Part shown: in pieces, positions 53,614 to 62,048 of the stretch | Layout: each line of letters begins with the position of its first letter | Position numbering within the stretch: the first letter of the stretch is position 1 | Translations under genes and position numbers: made by a program | The notes under the pieces: model-generated | What the model was told of the DNA's origin: nothing | The model's database searches: none | What the model saw: the letters and a program-made list of their open reading frames with translations, nothing else | NCBI GenBank assembly: GCA_049670505.1 | Contig: JBATTK010000036.1 | Coordinates: 62,001-126,000 of the forward strand | DNA: 64,000 bases | Direction: 5' to 3' | Source: JBATTK01 sp049670505 | GTDB taxonomy: Bacteria; Bacteroidota; Bacteroidia; Flavobacteriales; Flavobacteriaceae

Positions 53614-54468
53614 ATGAAACGAATTTTAATACCCACGGATTTCTCTAAAAATGCTTGGAATGCCATTTCTTTTGCCATGGAATTCTTTAAGGACCAAGAC
53701 TGCACCTTTTATTTTTTACATACATATACACCGGCTTTTTATAGGATGGATTATATGATGGGCGGACCCTCTTACAGCGCTATTCCGGATGCAGGAGTGG
53801 CACTGTCCTTGGCCGGATTGGAACGGACATTGGAGGATATAAAAAAACAATTCCCAAATAAAAAGCATAGCTATGAAACTTTATCGGCCTTTAATTTGCT
53901 TATTGATGAGATCAAAGAGGTCTGTACGGAAAAAAATATAGATATGATCGTTATGGGAACCAAAGGGGCTACCGGAGCCAAGGAGATTTTTATGGGTACC
54001 CAGACGGTATATACCATAAGAAAAGTAAATACTCCCGTTTTGGCCATTCCGGACGACTACAGTTACAGACCTGTACGGCATATTCTTTTTCCATCCGATT
54101 ATATGTCCCGTTATAAGCAAATGGAACTGGACATACTAATAGCGCTGGCCAAAACATATGCAGCAAAAATTATCGTGTTGCATGCAACCGAGGAAGATCC
54201 TATTTCCGAGAAACAAAATAAGAACAAAGCTTTCTTGGCCCGATCTTTAAAGGAAGTACCCCATACTTTTGAGGAGATAGAAAAACAGTATATGCCAAAT
54301 GTAGTATACCAATTTATACAGCATCAGGATATTGAACTATTGGTCATGATGAATAGAAAGCATTCTTTTCTTGAAAGATTATTGATCAAACAAAATGTGG
54401 ATGCCATCGGGTTTGAAATAAACATTCCCTTTTTAGTGATACGGGATACAAGCGAGATTGCCGTATAA
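53614..54468 (+). CDS. Universal stress protein, tandem domain (array member 4)
   Basis: 284 residues. ATP loop G115-TK-G118...G128-T129. An insertion rich in Met, Gly and Tyr (about 44-62) follows the first beta-strand pair. Domain 2 has FPSDYMSRY (D162) and MMNRKHSFLERLL with H250. No promoter box of its own; it lies 17 bases after array member 3. Confidence 0.9.
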   Translation: MKRILIPTDFSKNAWNAISFAMEFFKDQDCTFYFLHTYTPAFYRMDYMMGGPSYSAIPDAGVALSLAGLERTLEDIKKQFPNKKHSYETLSAFNLLIDEIKEVCTEKNIDMIVMGTKGATGAKEIFMGTQTVYTIRKVNTPVLAIPDDYSYRPVRHILFPSDYMSRYKQMELDILIALAKTYAAKIIVLHATEEDPISEKQNKNKAFLARSLKEVPHTFEEIEKQYMPNVVYQFIQHQDIELLVMMNRKHSFLERLLIKQNVDAIGFEINIPFLVIRDTSEIAV

Positions 54469-54648
54469 AATATTAGCTATGGAATAGGTCATAACAAATT
54501 CGAATGCTAAATGAAATCAAAGATTCATGAACACCTTTAAAAAGTAATGGTTTAGGATGTGAATAATTACACGTGTCTGCTGGCAGGGCAGGTCTGAACT
54601 TTAAGATTTATGGTGAGCTTGTCTAACTAAACCAATAAATAGCAACAG

Positions 54649-55497
54649 ATGAAAACTATATTGTTACCCACGGACTTCTCCGATAATGCATGGAATGCCA
54701 TTTTTTATGCCTTAAAACTTTATCAGGCTATTCCCTGTCATTTTTATATTATGCACACCTATGATCCCAACCCCAAGAACGTTATTGGGGCAAGAGCATC
54801 GGTACGTTTGGGAATGTTACTGGAATCGTTACAGAAAGCATCGGAAGCTGGACTGGCCAAAACGGAACGTTATCTAGAAGAAAATCACACCCATAAAAAT
54901 CATAAGTTCGAGTTTCTATCCATTAAAAATAGTGTTCATGAGGCTATAAAAGAGGTACAGCAGAAAAAGGACATAGATTTTATTATTATGGGTACGCAAG
55001 GGGCTACAGGGGCAAAACAAATTTTTATGGGCAGCAACACCGTAAAGGTCATACGATCAATAAGAAGTTGCCCGGTAATAGCGGTACCCGAAGATTATAA
55101 TTTTCAAACGATAAACCGAATCGTATTTCCTAGCGATTATACCCGTTTTTACGATCAGTACGAATTATTGCCCCTAATTGATTTGGCATCTTTATGGAAA
55201 GCCCAAATACGGATCTTTCACATCGCCAAAGATTTTTCAATGATTTCTACCCAAGAGTTGAATCAAAAAATGCTGGGAGAGCGACTCAAGGACCTGGAGT
55301 ACGAGTTTTATGAATTTGTTATTAAGACAAACATTGCCGATGGTATTCACGACTTTGCTCAAGAAAATAAAGCTGATATGATTGCTCTGGTCCATTACAA
55401 AAAGTCGTTCATGGAAAAACTTACACAAGAACCTATAGTCACTAAGTTAGGGTTTAGTGCAAGGGTACCTCTTTTGGTATTGCCCGAATTGGCCTGA
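54649..55497 (+). CDS. Universal stress protein, tandem domain (array member 5)
   Basis: 282 residues. ATP loop G115-TQ-G118...G128-S129. Domain 2 has FPSDYTRFYDQYELLPLIDLA, very close to array member 1 (45138), and VHYKKSFMEKLTQEPIV with Lys in place of the common His. No FNR-type box is found in the 180 bases upstream; TGTGAATAATTACACG at 54559 is a different partial palindrome. Confidence 0.9.
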   Translation: MKTILLPTDFSDNAWNAIFYALKLYQAIPCHFYIMHTYDPNPKNVIGARASVRLGMLLESLQKASEAGLAKTERYLEENHTHKNHKFEFLSIKNSVHEAIKEVQQKKDIDFIIMGTQGATGAKQIFMGSNTVKVIRSIRSCPVIAVPEDYNFQTINRIVFPSDYTRFYDQYELLPLIDLASLWKAQIRIFHIAKDFSMISTQELNQKMLGERLKDLEYEFYEFVIKTNIADGIHDFAQENKADMIALVHYKKSFMEKLTQEPIVTKLGFSARVPLLVLPELA

Positions 55498-55616
55498 TCA
55501 AATTTTTGTCAAACTTGACAACCATAGTATGATAATATAGATAATAGGATGAAACGAGCATTAAGAAATTTTAAAAATTACTTCACAAAAGGCAATGTTT
55601 AAAATTTTTAATGGGA

Positions 55617-55650
55617 GAGCGTAGCGGTTACATACGCTCTAAATTTTTTA
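55617..55650 (+). terminator. Rho-independent terminator
   Basis: GAGCGTA, a 9-base loop, TACGCTC, then TAAATTTTTT. It closes the transcript of the USP ending at 55497, or a short RNA from the 120 bases between. Confidence 0.75.
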
Positions 55651-55688
55651 ATTAATTCATTATCAATAAATTAAAAAGATTTAAACGT

Positions 55689-56498
55689 ATGAAAAAAATA
55701 CTGTTAACTACTGATTTTTCGGATAATGCAAGAAATGCGATCCACTATGCCCTATCCCTTTTTGAAAAAGAGGCGAGTACGTTCTATATACTTCATGCAT
55801 ATCAAATGGGGCCTTCCGGAGTTGGTAGCAGAGCCGATTCTGAGCAAAAGTTGGAAATGCTTATGGCACAATTGGAAGCCATCAAGAAAAATCCGGAACA
55901 TACCTTTGAAACCACGTTCATTATGGATGGGCTACTGAGTGCTGTTGGGCGTACGATTATAGATAAGGATATCGATTATGTTTTTATGGGTACAAAAGGC
56001 TCTTCCCAAATAAAGGAAATTTTTATGGGGAGCAGTACGGTCAGCATTATAAAAAATGTAAATTCCTGTCCTATTATCGCCGTTCCCATGACTTACAAAA
56101 TACGGCCACTGAAAGAAATCGTATTGGTAACGGACTTTAAACATTTTTATGAAAAAGCCGAATTGATGCCGCTACTTGAGATTGTAAAACTTTCGAAGTC
56201 AATGCTTCTAGTGGCACACATTAATGAAGAAAATGAACTTACGGCAAACCAGAAAAACGGGAGGAAACTTCTTAAGAACAAACTCGAAGGTATATCCCAT
56301 TGGTTCCACGACGTTGAAATGTTCTCTTCAGTCTCCTATGTAGCATATACCTTGGTAAAAGAGAATACTAATATTGGAATGATAGCTATGTTGAAGCGCA
56401 GACATGGTTTCTTTGCGAAGCTCGTTCGGGAACCGGTCATAAAAAAAATTGCGTTTAAGACCGAGGTACCTTTTCTAGTGCTACCCGAATTAGAATAA
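55689..56498 (+). CDS. Universal stress protein, tandem domain (array member 6)
   Basis: 269 residues, the shortest of the array. ATP loop G101-TK-G104...G114-S115. It begins ILLTTDFSDNARNAI, with Thr for the usual Pro. Domain 2 starts IVLVTDFKHFY and has MLKRRHGFFAKLVREPVIKK in the loop position. No FNR-type box precedes it; a terminator lies 39 bases upstream, so an independent promoter in the AT-rich 55651-55688 stretch is needed. Confidence 0.89.
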   Translation: MKKILLTTDFSDNARNAIHYALSLFEKEASTFYILHAYQMGPSGVGSRADSEQKLEMLMAQLEAIKKNPEHTFETTFIMDGLLSAVGRTIIDKDIDYVFMGTKGSSQIKEIFMGSSTVSIIKNVNSCPIIAVPMTYKIRPLKEIVLVTDFKHFYEKAELMPLLEIVKLSKSMLLVAHINEENELTANQKNGRKLLKNKLEGISHWFHDVEMFSSVSYVAYTLVKENTNIGMIAMLKRRHGFFAKLVREPVIKKIAFKTEVPFLVLPELE

Positions 56499-56521
56499 AT
56501 AGTACCTAAAGAGAATTTGTG

Positions 56522-56788
56522 TTAGACTAGGGCCTGCTCAAACTTGGGGCCATAATTCAAGTGGGTTTTTCCATTCTGGCATTTATACTTAAGGATGGGA
56601 TATCCTATTCGCCAAAGTTCTTTTTTTACCTTTTGAAAGGCAAGTGGCCCTTCAAAAAGAAAATATATCATCTGGCTATCAATATCGATATCGATAATCC
56701 TAATGTCCATTATTCTGCTAAGATTCCTGGTGATCTTTTGTTTGCATTTTTCGGATTCTAGATACTGTAGTTTAGCTAACGCTCTCAT
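56522..56788 (-). CDS. Small protein of unknown function within the USP array
   Basis: 88 residues, basic, no membrane helix. The N-terminal ALAKLQYLESEKCKQKITRNLSRIMDIRIIDIDID followed by IYFLFEGPLAFQKVKKELWRIGYPI suggests a small alpha-beta fold, perhaps of heavy-metal-associated or ferredoxin-like shape, but without CxxC. No family is recognised. An FNR-type box lies 68 bp (centre) upstream, supporting that it is a real gene. Confidence 0.6.
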   Translation of the reverse strand: MRALAKLQYLESEKCKQKITRNLSRIMDIRIIDIDIDSQMIYFLFEGPLAFQKVKKELWRIGYPILKYKCQNGKTHLNYGPKFEQALV

Positions 56789-57509
56789 GATTTCTTTTGA
56801 TTACCTTTCTTTTTTGAACTTAAAGTACAATGGGTTTTATGCATACAAAATGATAAATATCAGTTGAACTTTTTTTTAACTATGATATGTTACATCAAAA
56901 ACAAAAAATGTGATCCTACTTGGACTGTTTTCAGTTATCAGTTACTGGTTATCAATTACCAGTTATGAGTTATGAGTTCAGAGTTATGAATTTGGCCTTG
57001 CCTAATGCCAATTTTTGGAATTCAGAATTCAGAATTCGGAATTTGGTTTCCAGTATTCAGTTTGCAGTTTACAGTTTCTCGTTTCTGGTTTGGCTTTTTT
57101 TCCTTCGTCTTCGTAGAGATGGTATCCAGTTTCCGGTTATCAAATACCTATTGCCTAATACCTAATACCTACTGTTACTGCCACTGCTTACTGAAGACTT
57201 CCTTTCGTTTTTTGAGCAAAGGGAAAAGAACAAAGACTTAATGTGTGACAAAGTAATCCGGTTTGCAGTTTCTATAATTCATCATCCAGCATCCAGCATC
57301 CAGCATCCAGCTTCCAGTTTCTTGTTTTCAGTTTCTATTTTTCATAACTCATAACTCATAACTCATCATCCAATGTCCAGCTTCCGGTGATCTAGTTATT
57401 CAATGGCAAAGCCCACTACTGACTACCAATTACTGAATACTGCCAACCGGTTACGTTTATAAAGGAATCTTGTTTAATCTAAACTAGAAAGCTAGGAATT
57501 GGGAGTAAA
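56789..57509. repeat. Long heptanucleotide-repeat spacer
   Basis: No gene is seen. 57283-57310 has four exact CATCCAG units, 57342-57366 three CATAACT units, 57018-57045 AATTCAG-type units, and 56931-56990 AGTTATC/AGTTATG-type units. CCTATTGCCTAATACC and TCCTTCGTCTTCG words recur from 33300-33380. The repeats differ in sequence but share the 7-base period. The FNR-type box of the small reverse gene lies at 56851-56862. Confidence 0.7.
56820..56862 (-). promoter_or_regulatory. FNR-type promoter for the small reverse gene: box 56851-56862
   Basis: The perfect palindrome TGATAAATATCA, with TACTTTAA on the reverse strand (56827-56820) after 23 bp. The -7 match is moderate. Confidence 0.55.
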
Positions 57510-57552
57510 TGATTTTTATCATTTTAAATGGTGACTCTCCATAGTATTTTTA
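57510..57552 (+). promoter_or_regulatory. FNR-type promoter: box 57510-57521, -7 element 57545-57552
   Basis: TGATTTTTATCA, 23 bp, TATTTTTA. The centre is 62 bp from the ATG at 57578, matching the usual spacing. Confidence 0.72.
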
Positions 57553-57577
57553 TGGGAATAAGTATAAAATGGATATG

Positions 57578-58417
57578 ATGAAGCACATTTTAATTCCAAC
57601 GGATTTTTCGGATAATGCTTGGAATGCTGTCCAATATGCGATAGCCTTGTTCAAAAAAACCGAATGTGTTTTTTATCTATTCAATATCAATCCTATTGCC
57701 CCATACGCTGGCTCGGAAACATCCATTGTTGGTTCTAGCAAAGTTTTAGAGGATGCCATTTTGCAAGAGAGTGACCAACAATTGCAAAAACTGTTGGAAC
57801 GAATAGAGCAGCTTCCATTGAATGCCAAGCATACTTTTGAAACCCATTCCGTTTACGATTTTTTTGTGGATGCCATTAGAAAGGAAATCGCGGATAAGAA
57901 AATAGACTTGATCATAATGGGTACAAAAGGAGCTTCCGGATTTAAAAAGGTAGCTATGGGCAGTAATACGGCAGATGTCATTACAAAAGTAAAGTGTCCT
58001 CTATTGGCCGTTCCGGAGAATGCGGAATACAAGAAACCGAGAGAAATAGCATTTCCAACGGATTTTAACTTGAGTTATGATATCAAAGTGCTGGATACCT
58101 TAATTGAAATGGCACAAATAAATAAATCGGCCCTCCGCGTGCTACATATTTCCAAAAAAGGTGAAGAACTCAATAGTGAACAGTTTAAAAACAAGGAGTT
58201 TTTGCATGATTATTTTAAAGACTTGGAACATAGTTTTCATACGGTAACCGGTAAAAAACTTGAAACTGCCGTTCAGTGTTTTGCGGAGAGCAGGGATTTG
58301 GATATGATTTCCATGGTTGCAAAGAACCTAAATTTTATCCAACGTGTTCTCTTCAGACCTGCCGTGCAAGAAATTAGTTACCATACCGACATTCCTTTTT
58401 TGGTGCTGCACGAATGA
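57578..58417 (+). CDS. Universal stress protein, tandem domain (array member 7)
   Basis: 279 residues from the ATG at 57578 (MKHILIPTDF); ATGs 3 and 9 bases upstream are possible. ATP loop G115-TK-G118...G128-S129. Domain 2 begins AFPTDFNLSYDIKVLDTLIEM and carries SMVAKNLNFIQRVLFRP, ending IPFLVLHE, as in the USP at 51811. Followed after 67 bases by the ClbS/DfsB-like gene. Confidence 0.9.
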   Translation: MKHILIPTDFSDNAWNAVQYAIALFKKTECVFYLFNINPIAPYAGSETSIVGSSKVLEDAILQESDQQLQKLLERIEQLPLNAKHTFETHSVYDFFVDAIRKEIADKKIDLIIMGTKGASGFKKVAMGSNTADVITKVKCPLLAVPENAEYKKPREIAFPTDFNLSYDIKVLDTLIEMAQINKSALRVLHISKKGEELNSEQFKNKEFLHDYFKDLEHSFHTVTGKKLETAVQCFAESRDLDMISMVAKNLNFIQRVLFRPAVQEISYHTDIPFLVLHE

Positions 58418-58484
58418 GGTTATTATCTAAAGACACTGTATGGTACATCCCCCTTTTTCGAATAAATCAAAAAATCTGCAAACT

Positions 58485-58985
58485 ATGCCACGACCCAAAA
58501 CAAAGGAAGAATTAATAGCACTTAGTACAAAACATTATAAGCGGTTAATGGATTTTGTCGACTCGTTTCCTAAAGCCGAATTTGATCAGGAATTTCCAGA
58601 GCAGTATCTGAATAGGAATATTAAGGATGTTTTGGCACATCTTCACCATTGGCATTTAATGGTACTGGACTGGTATATGATCGGGATGAAAGGAGAAAAA
58701 CCGGATATTCCGGGCAAGGGATATACATGGAGGACTCTGCCCAAGTTAAATCTTGAAATCCGGGAAAAGTACAAAGACATGGATGGTGAGGCGGTAAGGG
58801 TTTTGTTGGACAATTCGTTTCACGATGTTCAAAAACTAATAAAAAAGCATACGGACGAGGAACTCTTTGAAAAGAAAAAATACAAGTGGACCGGAACAAC
58901 TTCGCTGGGTGCCTATCTTATATCCGTAAGTTCAAGTCATTATGATTGGGCATATAAATTGATACGAAAATGTAAAAAATCGTAA
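58485..58985 (+). CDS. ClbS/DfsB family four-helix protein
   Basis: 166 residues from the ATG at 58485 (MPRPKTKEEL). The DinB-like four-helix bundle is recognisable: MPRPKTKEELIALSTKHYKR, VLAHLHHWHLMVLDWY, and SSSHYDWAYKLIRKCKK carry the family signature including His ligand candidates. ClbS proteins protect DNA from colibactin-like alkylators; most family members have no known substrate. It could be co-transcribed with the USP upstream. Confidence 0.87.
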   Translation: MPRPKTKEELIALSTKHYKRLMDFVDSFPKAEFDQEFPEQYLNRNIKDVLAHLHHWHLMVLDWYMIGMKGEKPDIPGKGYTWRTLPKLNLEIREKYKDMDGEAVRVLLDNSFHDVQKLIKKHTDEELFEKKKYKWTGTTSLGAYLISVSSSHYDWAYKLIRKCKKS

Positions 58986-59008
58986 TCATATAAATTGTCG
59001 GTAGTGCA

Positions 59009-59308
59009 CTAGCTATGTGATTGAATAATTTGTATAATATCATCTTTCTGTAATACACCGGATTGTCGCCATACTGGTTTGCCATTTGTAAACAAGAGCA
59101 TGGTGGGTACACCTCGTACTTGATACTTATTGGCCAACGTTTGGTTTTTGTCCACATCAATTTTTACAATTTTGATGTTGTCCCCCAATTCATCCTTCAC
59201 CTGTTTTAAAATTGGGGCCAATACCTTGCAAGGGCCACACCAGTCAGCATAAAAATCCAAGAGAACCGATTTTTGGGAAGTGATGATTGCCTTAAAATTA
59301 CTTTTCAT
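59009..59308 (-). CDS. trxA: Thioredoxin
   Basis: 99 residues with the active site WCGPC (about 23-27) in LLDFYADWCGPCKVLAPIL and the cis-Pro in RGVPTMLLF. Single domain, no signal peptide, so a cytoplasmic disulfide reductase. It converges on the ClbS-like gene and is divergent from a USP; the shared spacer has an FNR-type box 56 bp (centre) from its ATG. Confidence 0.92.
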   Translation of the reverse strand: MKSNFKAIITSQKSVLLDFYADWCGPCKVLAPILKQVKDELGDNIKIVKIDVDKNQTLANKYQVRGVPTMLLFTNGKPVWRQSGVLQKDDIIQIIQSHS

Positions 59309-59328
59309 CTATGTATAGTTTAATAATT

Positions 59329-59401
59329 GCAATTTAAGAAAAACACAAAATTCAGAACTGACGAATATCATGGTTTTTGGTTCCTCTTGAATTTACTTTT
59401 G
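59329..59401. promoter_or_regulatory. FNR-type promoter region, box 59359-59370, divergent
   Basis: TGACGAATATCA has a perfect forward -7 element TACTTTTG (59394-59401) after 23 bp for the USP. In reverse, a weaker TAAATTGC (59336-59329) lies 22 bp away, for thioredoxin. Start codons are 58 and 56 bp from the centre. Confidence 0.7.
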
Positions 59402-59422
59402 ATATGAAAAATACAAATAATG

Positions 59423-60256
59423 ATGAAAAAGATTTTGCTCCCGACCGATTTTTCGGAAAACGCATATAATGCTATTAGTTATGCCTTAAAGCTCTATAAA
59501 AACCAGGAATGTGCTTTTTACCTTTTACATACCTATACTCCTGCCATATATCAGGCAGAATATGTTTTGCACAGTCCGGGACAAATAGGTTTGGGGGATA
59601 TCTACCAGACAAGGGCTTTGACGCAATTGGAAGATTTAATGAAAAAACTGGATAAGGAATTCAAGAATCCCAAGCATATTTTTGTACCCCATTCGGCTTT
59701 TAATCTTTTAGTGGACGAAATTTTGGAAATGGTTGAAAACGAAAAGATGGATCTTATAGTTATGGGTACCCAAGGCGCTACGGGGGCAAAAGAAATATTA
59801 TTCGGAACGCATACGGTACACGTAATCAAAAAAACAAGTTGTCCCGTTATCGCCATACCTCCCAATTTTGAATATGAGGCCCCGAAGGAAATTTTATTTC
59901 CAACGGACTATGAAATCGATTATCAAAAAGAGCAGTTACAAGAGCTATTGGATATTGGCAAGAACCATATTTCCAGAATAGAAGTAATGCATGTTTCCAG
60001 TGGATATGATTTAACGGAAGCGCAAGAGAAGAACAAATCAAAGCTAGATGAAATATTGGATACCACGGCACATTTGTTTCACGATATGTCCAATCAGGGT
60101 GTTATAGACGGGATAAATAATTTTCAACTAAAGAAAAAAATGAATCTTTTAGCGATGGTAAGGAACAAGCACACCTTTTTTGAACGCTTATTTATAGAAC
60201 CGGTCATAAAAAAGATAGGGTTCCACGTTACCATACCTTTCATGGTCATCCCATAA
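59423..60256 (+). CDS. Universal stress protein, tandem domain (array member 8)
   Basis: 277 residues from the ATG at 59423; the ATG one codon upstream (59420) is equally possible. ATP loop G115-TQ-G118...G128-T129. Early part (YTPAIYQAEYVLHSPGQIG) resembles array member 4. Domain 2 has FPTDYEIDYQKEQLQELLDIG and MVRNKHTFFERLFIEPVIKK. Followed after 19 bases by the next USP. Confidence 0.9.
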   Translation: MKKILLPTDFSENAYNAISYALKLYKNQECAFYLLHTYTPAIYQAEYVLHSPGQIGLGDIYQTRALTQLEDLMKKLDKEFKNPKHIFVPHSAFNLLVDEILEMVENEKMDLIVMGTQGATGAKEILFGTHTVHVIKKTSCPVIAIPPNFEYEAPKEILFPTDYEIDYQKEQLQELLDIGKNHISRIEVMHVSSGYDLTEAQEKNKSKLDEILDTTAHLFHDMSNQGVIDGINNFQLKKKMNLLAMVRNKHTFFERLFIEPVIKKIGFHVTIPFMVIP

Positions 60257-60275
60257 TCAGTAAAAAACAAAGACT

Positions 60276-61124
60276 ATGCATACTATTCTTGTTCCGACCG
60301 ATTTTTCCAATGAGGCATACAACGCCTTGTTTTATGCAACGCAACTATTAAAATCAAAGGTTTGTACTTTTTATATTCTAAATACATTTAATGAAACAAC
60401 CCCTTTGCGGACCAAAAGAATAGCGAGGAGAGGGGGTAAGGCATTGATAGGACAATTAAGGGACGAATCTAGTGAAGGCTTACAGGGCACATATCATAAA
60501 ATTGTTCTGGACAACAATAATCCGGATCATACATTCCATGTTATTTCTGAAAATAGGGGGCTAACGGAGACCATATCAAAAATAGTTCAGGAAAAGCAAA
60601 TAGATATGGTGGTAGTGGGGAACAAGGGTGTTACCGGCGCCAAAACGGTTTTTTGGGGAAGTAATACGACCAGGATTATAAATGAAATGAAACAATGCCC
60701 TATCCTTACCGTACCTAAGGAAATAGATTTTAAAATACCGCGGGATATTGCATTTGCAACGGACTATAAGCGCAGTTATAGTGCCGAAATCCTGAATCCT
60801 ATACAAACTATTGCATCGCTTTTTAATAGCTCCGTACGCATTATGCATATCAATGAGAAGGAAAGGTTGGACAAGTATCAGGAATCCAATAGCAATACAT
60901 TACGGGAATATCTCTCCAAATTAGACCATTCGGTTCATTGGATGCCCTATTTTGGGAGTAAGGTAGATGCTATTACACTTTTCTTAAAGGAATTGGATAT
61001 CGATATGTTGACCATGGTTAATTATAGTCATAACTTTTTGGGAAACCTCCTTAGGGAGCCCGTTATCAAAAGAGTGAATTTTAATCTTGAAATTCCTTTT
61101 TTGGTCATTCCCTGTCAAGACTGA
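60276..61124 (+). CDS. Universal stress protein, tandem domain (array member 9)
   Basis: 282 residues. ATP loop G115-NK-G118...G128-S129, with an odd Trp before the third Gly (KTVFWGSN). A basic patch (LRTKRIARRGG, about 44-54) is unique in the array. Domain 2 has FATDYKRSY and MVNYSHNFLGNLLREPVIK. Its stop codon TGA forms the first three bases of the next FNR-type box. Confidence 0.9.
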   Translation: MHTILVPTDFSNEAYNALFYATQLLKSKVCTFYILNTFNETTPLRTKRIARRGGKALIGQLRDESSEGLQGTYHKIVLDNNNPDHTFHVISENRGLTETISKIVQEKQIDMVVVGNKGVTGAKTVFWGSNTTRIINEMKQCPILTVPKEIDFKIPRDIAFATDYKRSYSAEILNPIQTIASLFNSSVRIMHINEKERLDKYQESNSNTLREYLSKLDHSVHWMPYFGSKVDAITLFLKELDIDMLTMVNYSHNFLGNLLREPVIKRVNFNLEIPFLVIPCQD

Positions 61125-61164
61125 CAATTATCATGGGAATAGCGGTGTTGTAAATCTAATTTTA
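61122..61164 (+). promoter_or_regulatory. FNR-type promoter: box 61122-61133, -7 element 61157-61164
   Basis: TGACAATTATCA, 23 bp, TAATTTTA. The box starts with the TGA stop of the preceding USP. The next USP start is 60 bp from its centre. Confidence 0.72.
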
Positions 61165-61187
61165 TATCCTAATGTGAACGAAGCATC

Positions 61188-62036
61188 ATGAACAAACGAA
61201 TTTTATTGCCCACGGATTTCTCTAAAAATTCATTGAACGCCATTCGTTATGCATTGAGCTTCTATAAAAATCAAGAGTGTGATTTTTTTTTCCTGAACGC
61301 GTATCAGGTACATAACTATTCCATAGACAGTATGATGGTACCGGAGCCGGGGGAAAAAACATACGAAGCGGCAAAAAAATCTTCGGAGGATGGAATGTTG
61401 AGATTAATGGATATTTTAAAATTGCATAATGACAATCCTAAACATACATTCCATACCATTTCTACCTTTAATAGTTTGTTGCATGCCATTTCCACTATAA
61501 TTGCAAAAAAGGATATAGACCTTGTTGTTATGGGTACTAAAGGGGCTACAGGGGCCAAAGCGGTCCTATTTGGGACCAATACGGTAGATGTTATGGAAAA
61601 TATCACGGAATGTCCGGTATTGGCTATACCGGACGAATATCTATTCTCTCCCCCCAAGGAAATTGTTTTTCCAACGGATTATAGGTCCGGTTTTAAAAGA
61701 AGGGAGATGAATTTTCTTTTGGATATTTCCAACTTGTATGATACGCCTATTAGAATTTTACATATAGAAGAAGCAAATAAGCTGAATATTGTACAGAAGC
61801 GTAACAAGGAACTGTTGGAAGAAATGTTGGAAGGTAAGGAATGCAGTAACCATGTACTTAGGGATATAAAGGTCCGCACCGGAATAAATACTTTTATACA
61901 AAGCAGGGAGAGCGATATGATCGCCTTTTTAAACAAAAAGCATACATTTTTTGCAAGCATGTTATCCAAACCGTTAGTGAAGGATATGGGGTATGGTTCC
62001 AATATTCCCATTTTAGTGTTGAACGATAGATCATAA
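61188..62036 (+). CDS. Universal stress protein, tandem domain (array member 10)
   Basis: 282 residues. ATP loop G116-TK-G119...G129-T130. Domain 2 has FPTDYRSGFKRREMNFLLDIS and FLNKKHTFFASMLSKPLVK. It ends IPILVLNDRS. Followed after 12 bases by an eRF1-like gene, so the two are probably one transcript. Confidence 0.9.
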   Translation: MNKRILLPTDFSKNSLNAIRYALSFYKNQECDFFFLNAYQVHNYSIDSMMVPEPGEKTYEAAKKSSEDGMLRLMDILKLHNDNPKHTFHTISTFNSLLHAISTIIAKKDIDLVVMGTKGATGAKAVLFGTNTVDVMENITECPVLAIPDEYLFSPPKEIVFPTDYRSGFKRREMNFLLDISNLYDTPIRILHIEEANKLNIVQKRNKELLEEMLEGKECSNHVLRDIKVRTGINTFIQSRESDMIAFLNKKHTFFASMLSKPLVKDMGYGSNIPILVLNDRS

Positions 62037-62048
62037 AAACATAGGAGT

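Noticed and set aside
54558..54574. TGTGAATAATTACACG as an FNR/CRP box for the USP at 54649
   Set aside because: It does not fit TGAY-N4-RTCA, is about 83 bp from the start, and has no -7 element at the standard distance.
56920..57241. Two forward frames of about 80 codons in the spacer before the USP at 57578
   Set aside because: They are translations of 7-bp repeats and have no family features.
57240..57420. Possible CRISPR array from closely spaced repeats
   Set aside because: Units are 7 bases long and contiguous, without unique spacers, and no cas genes are present.
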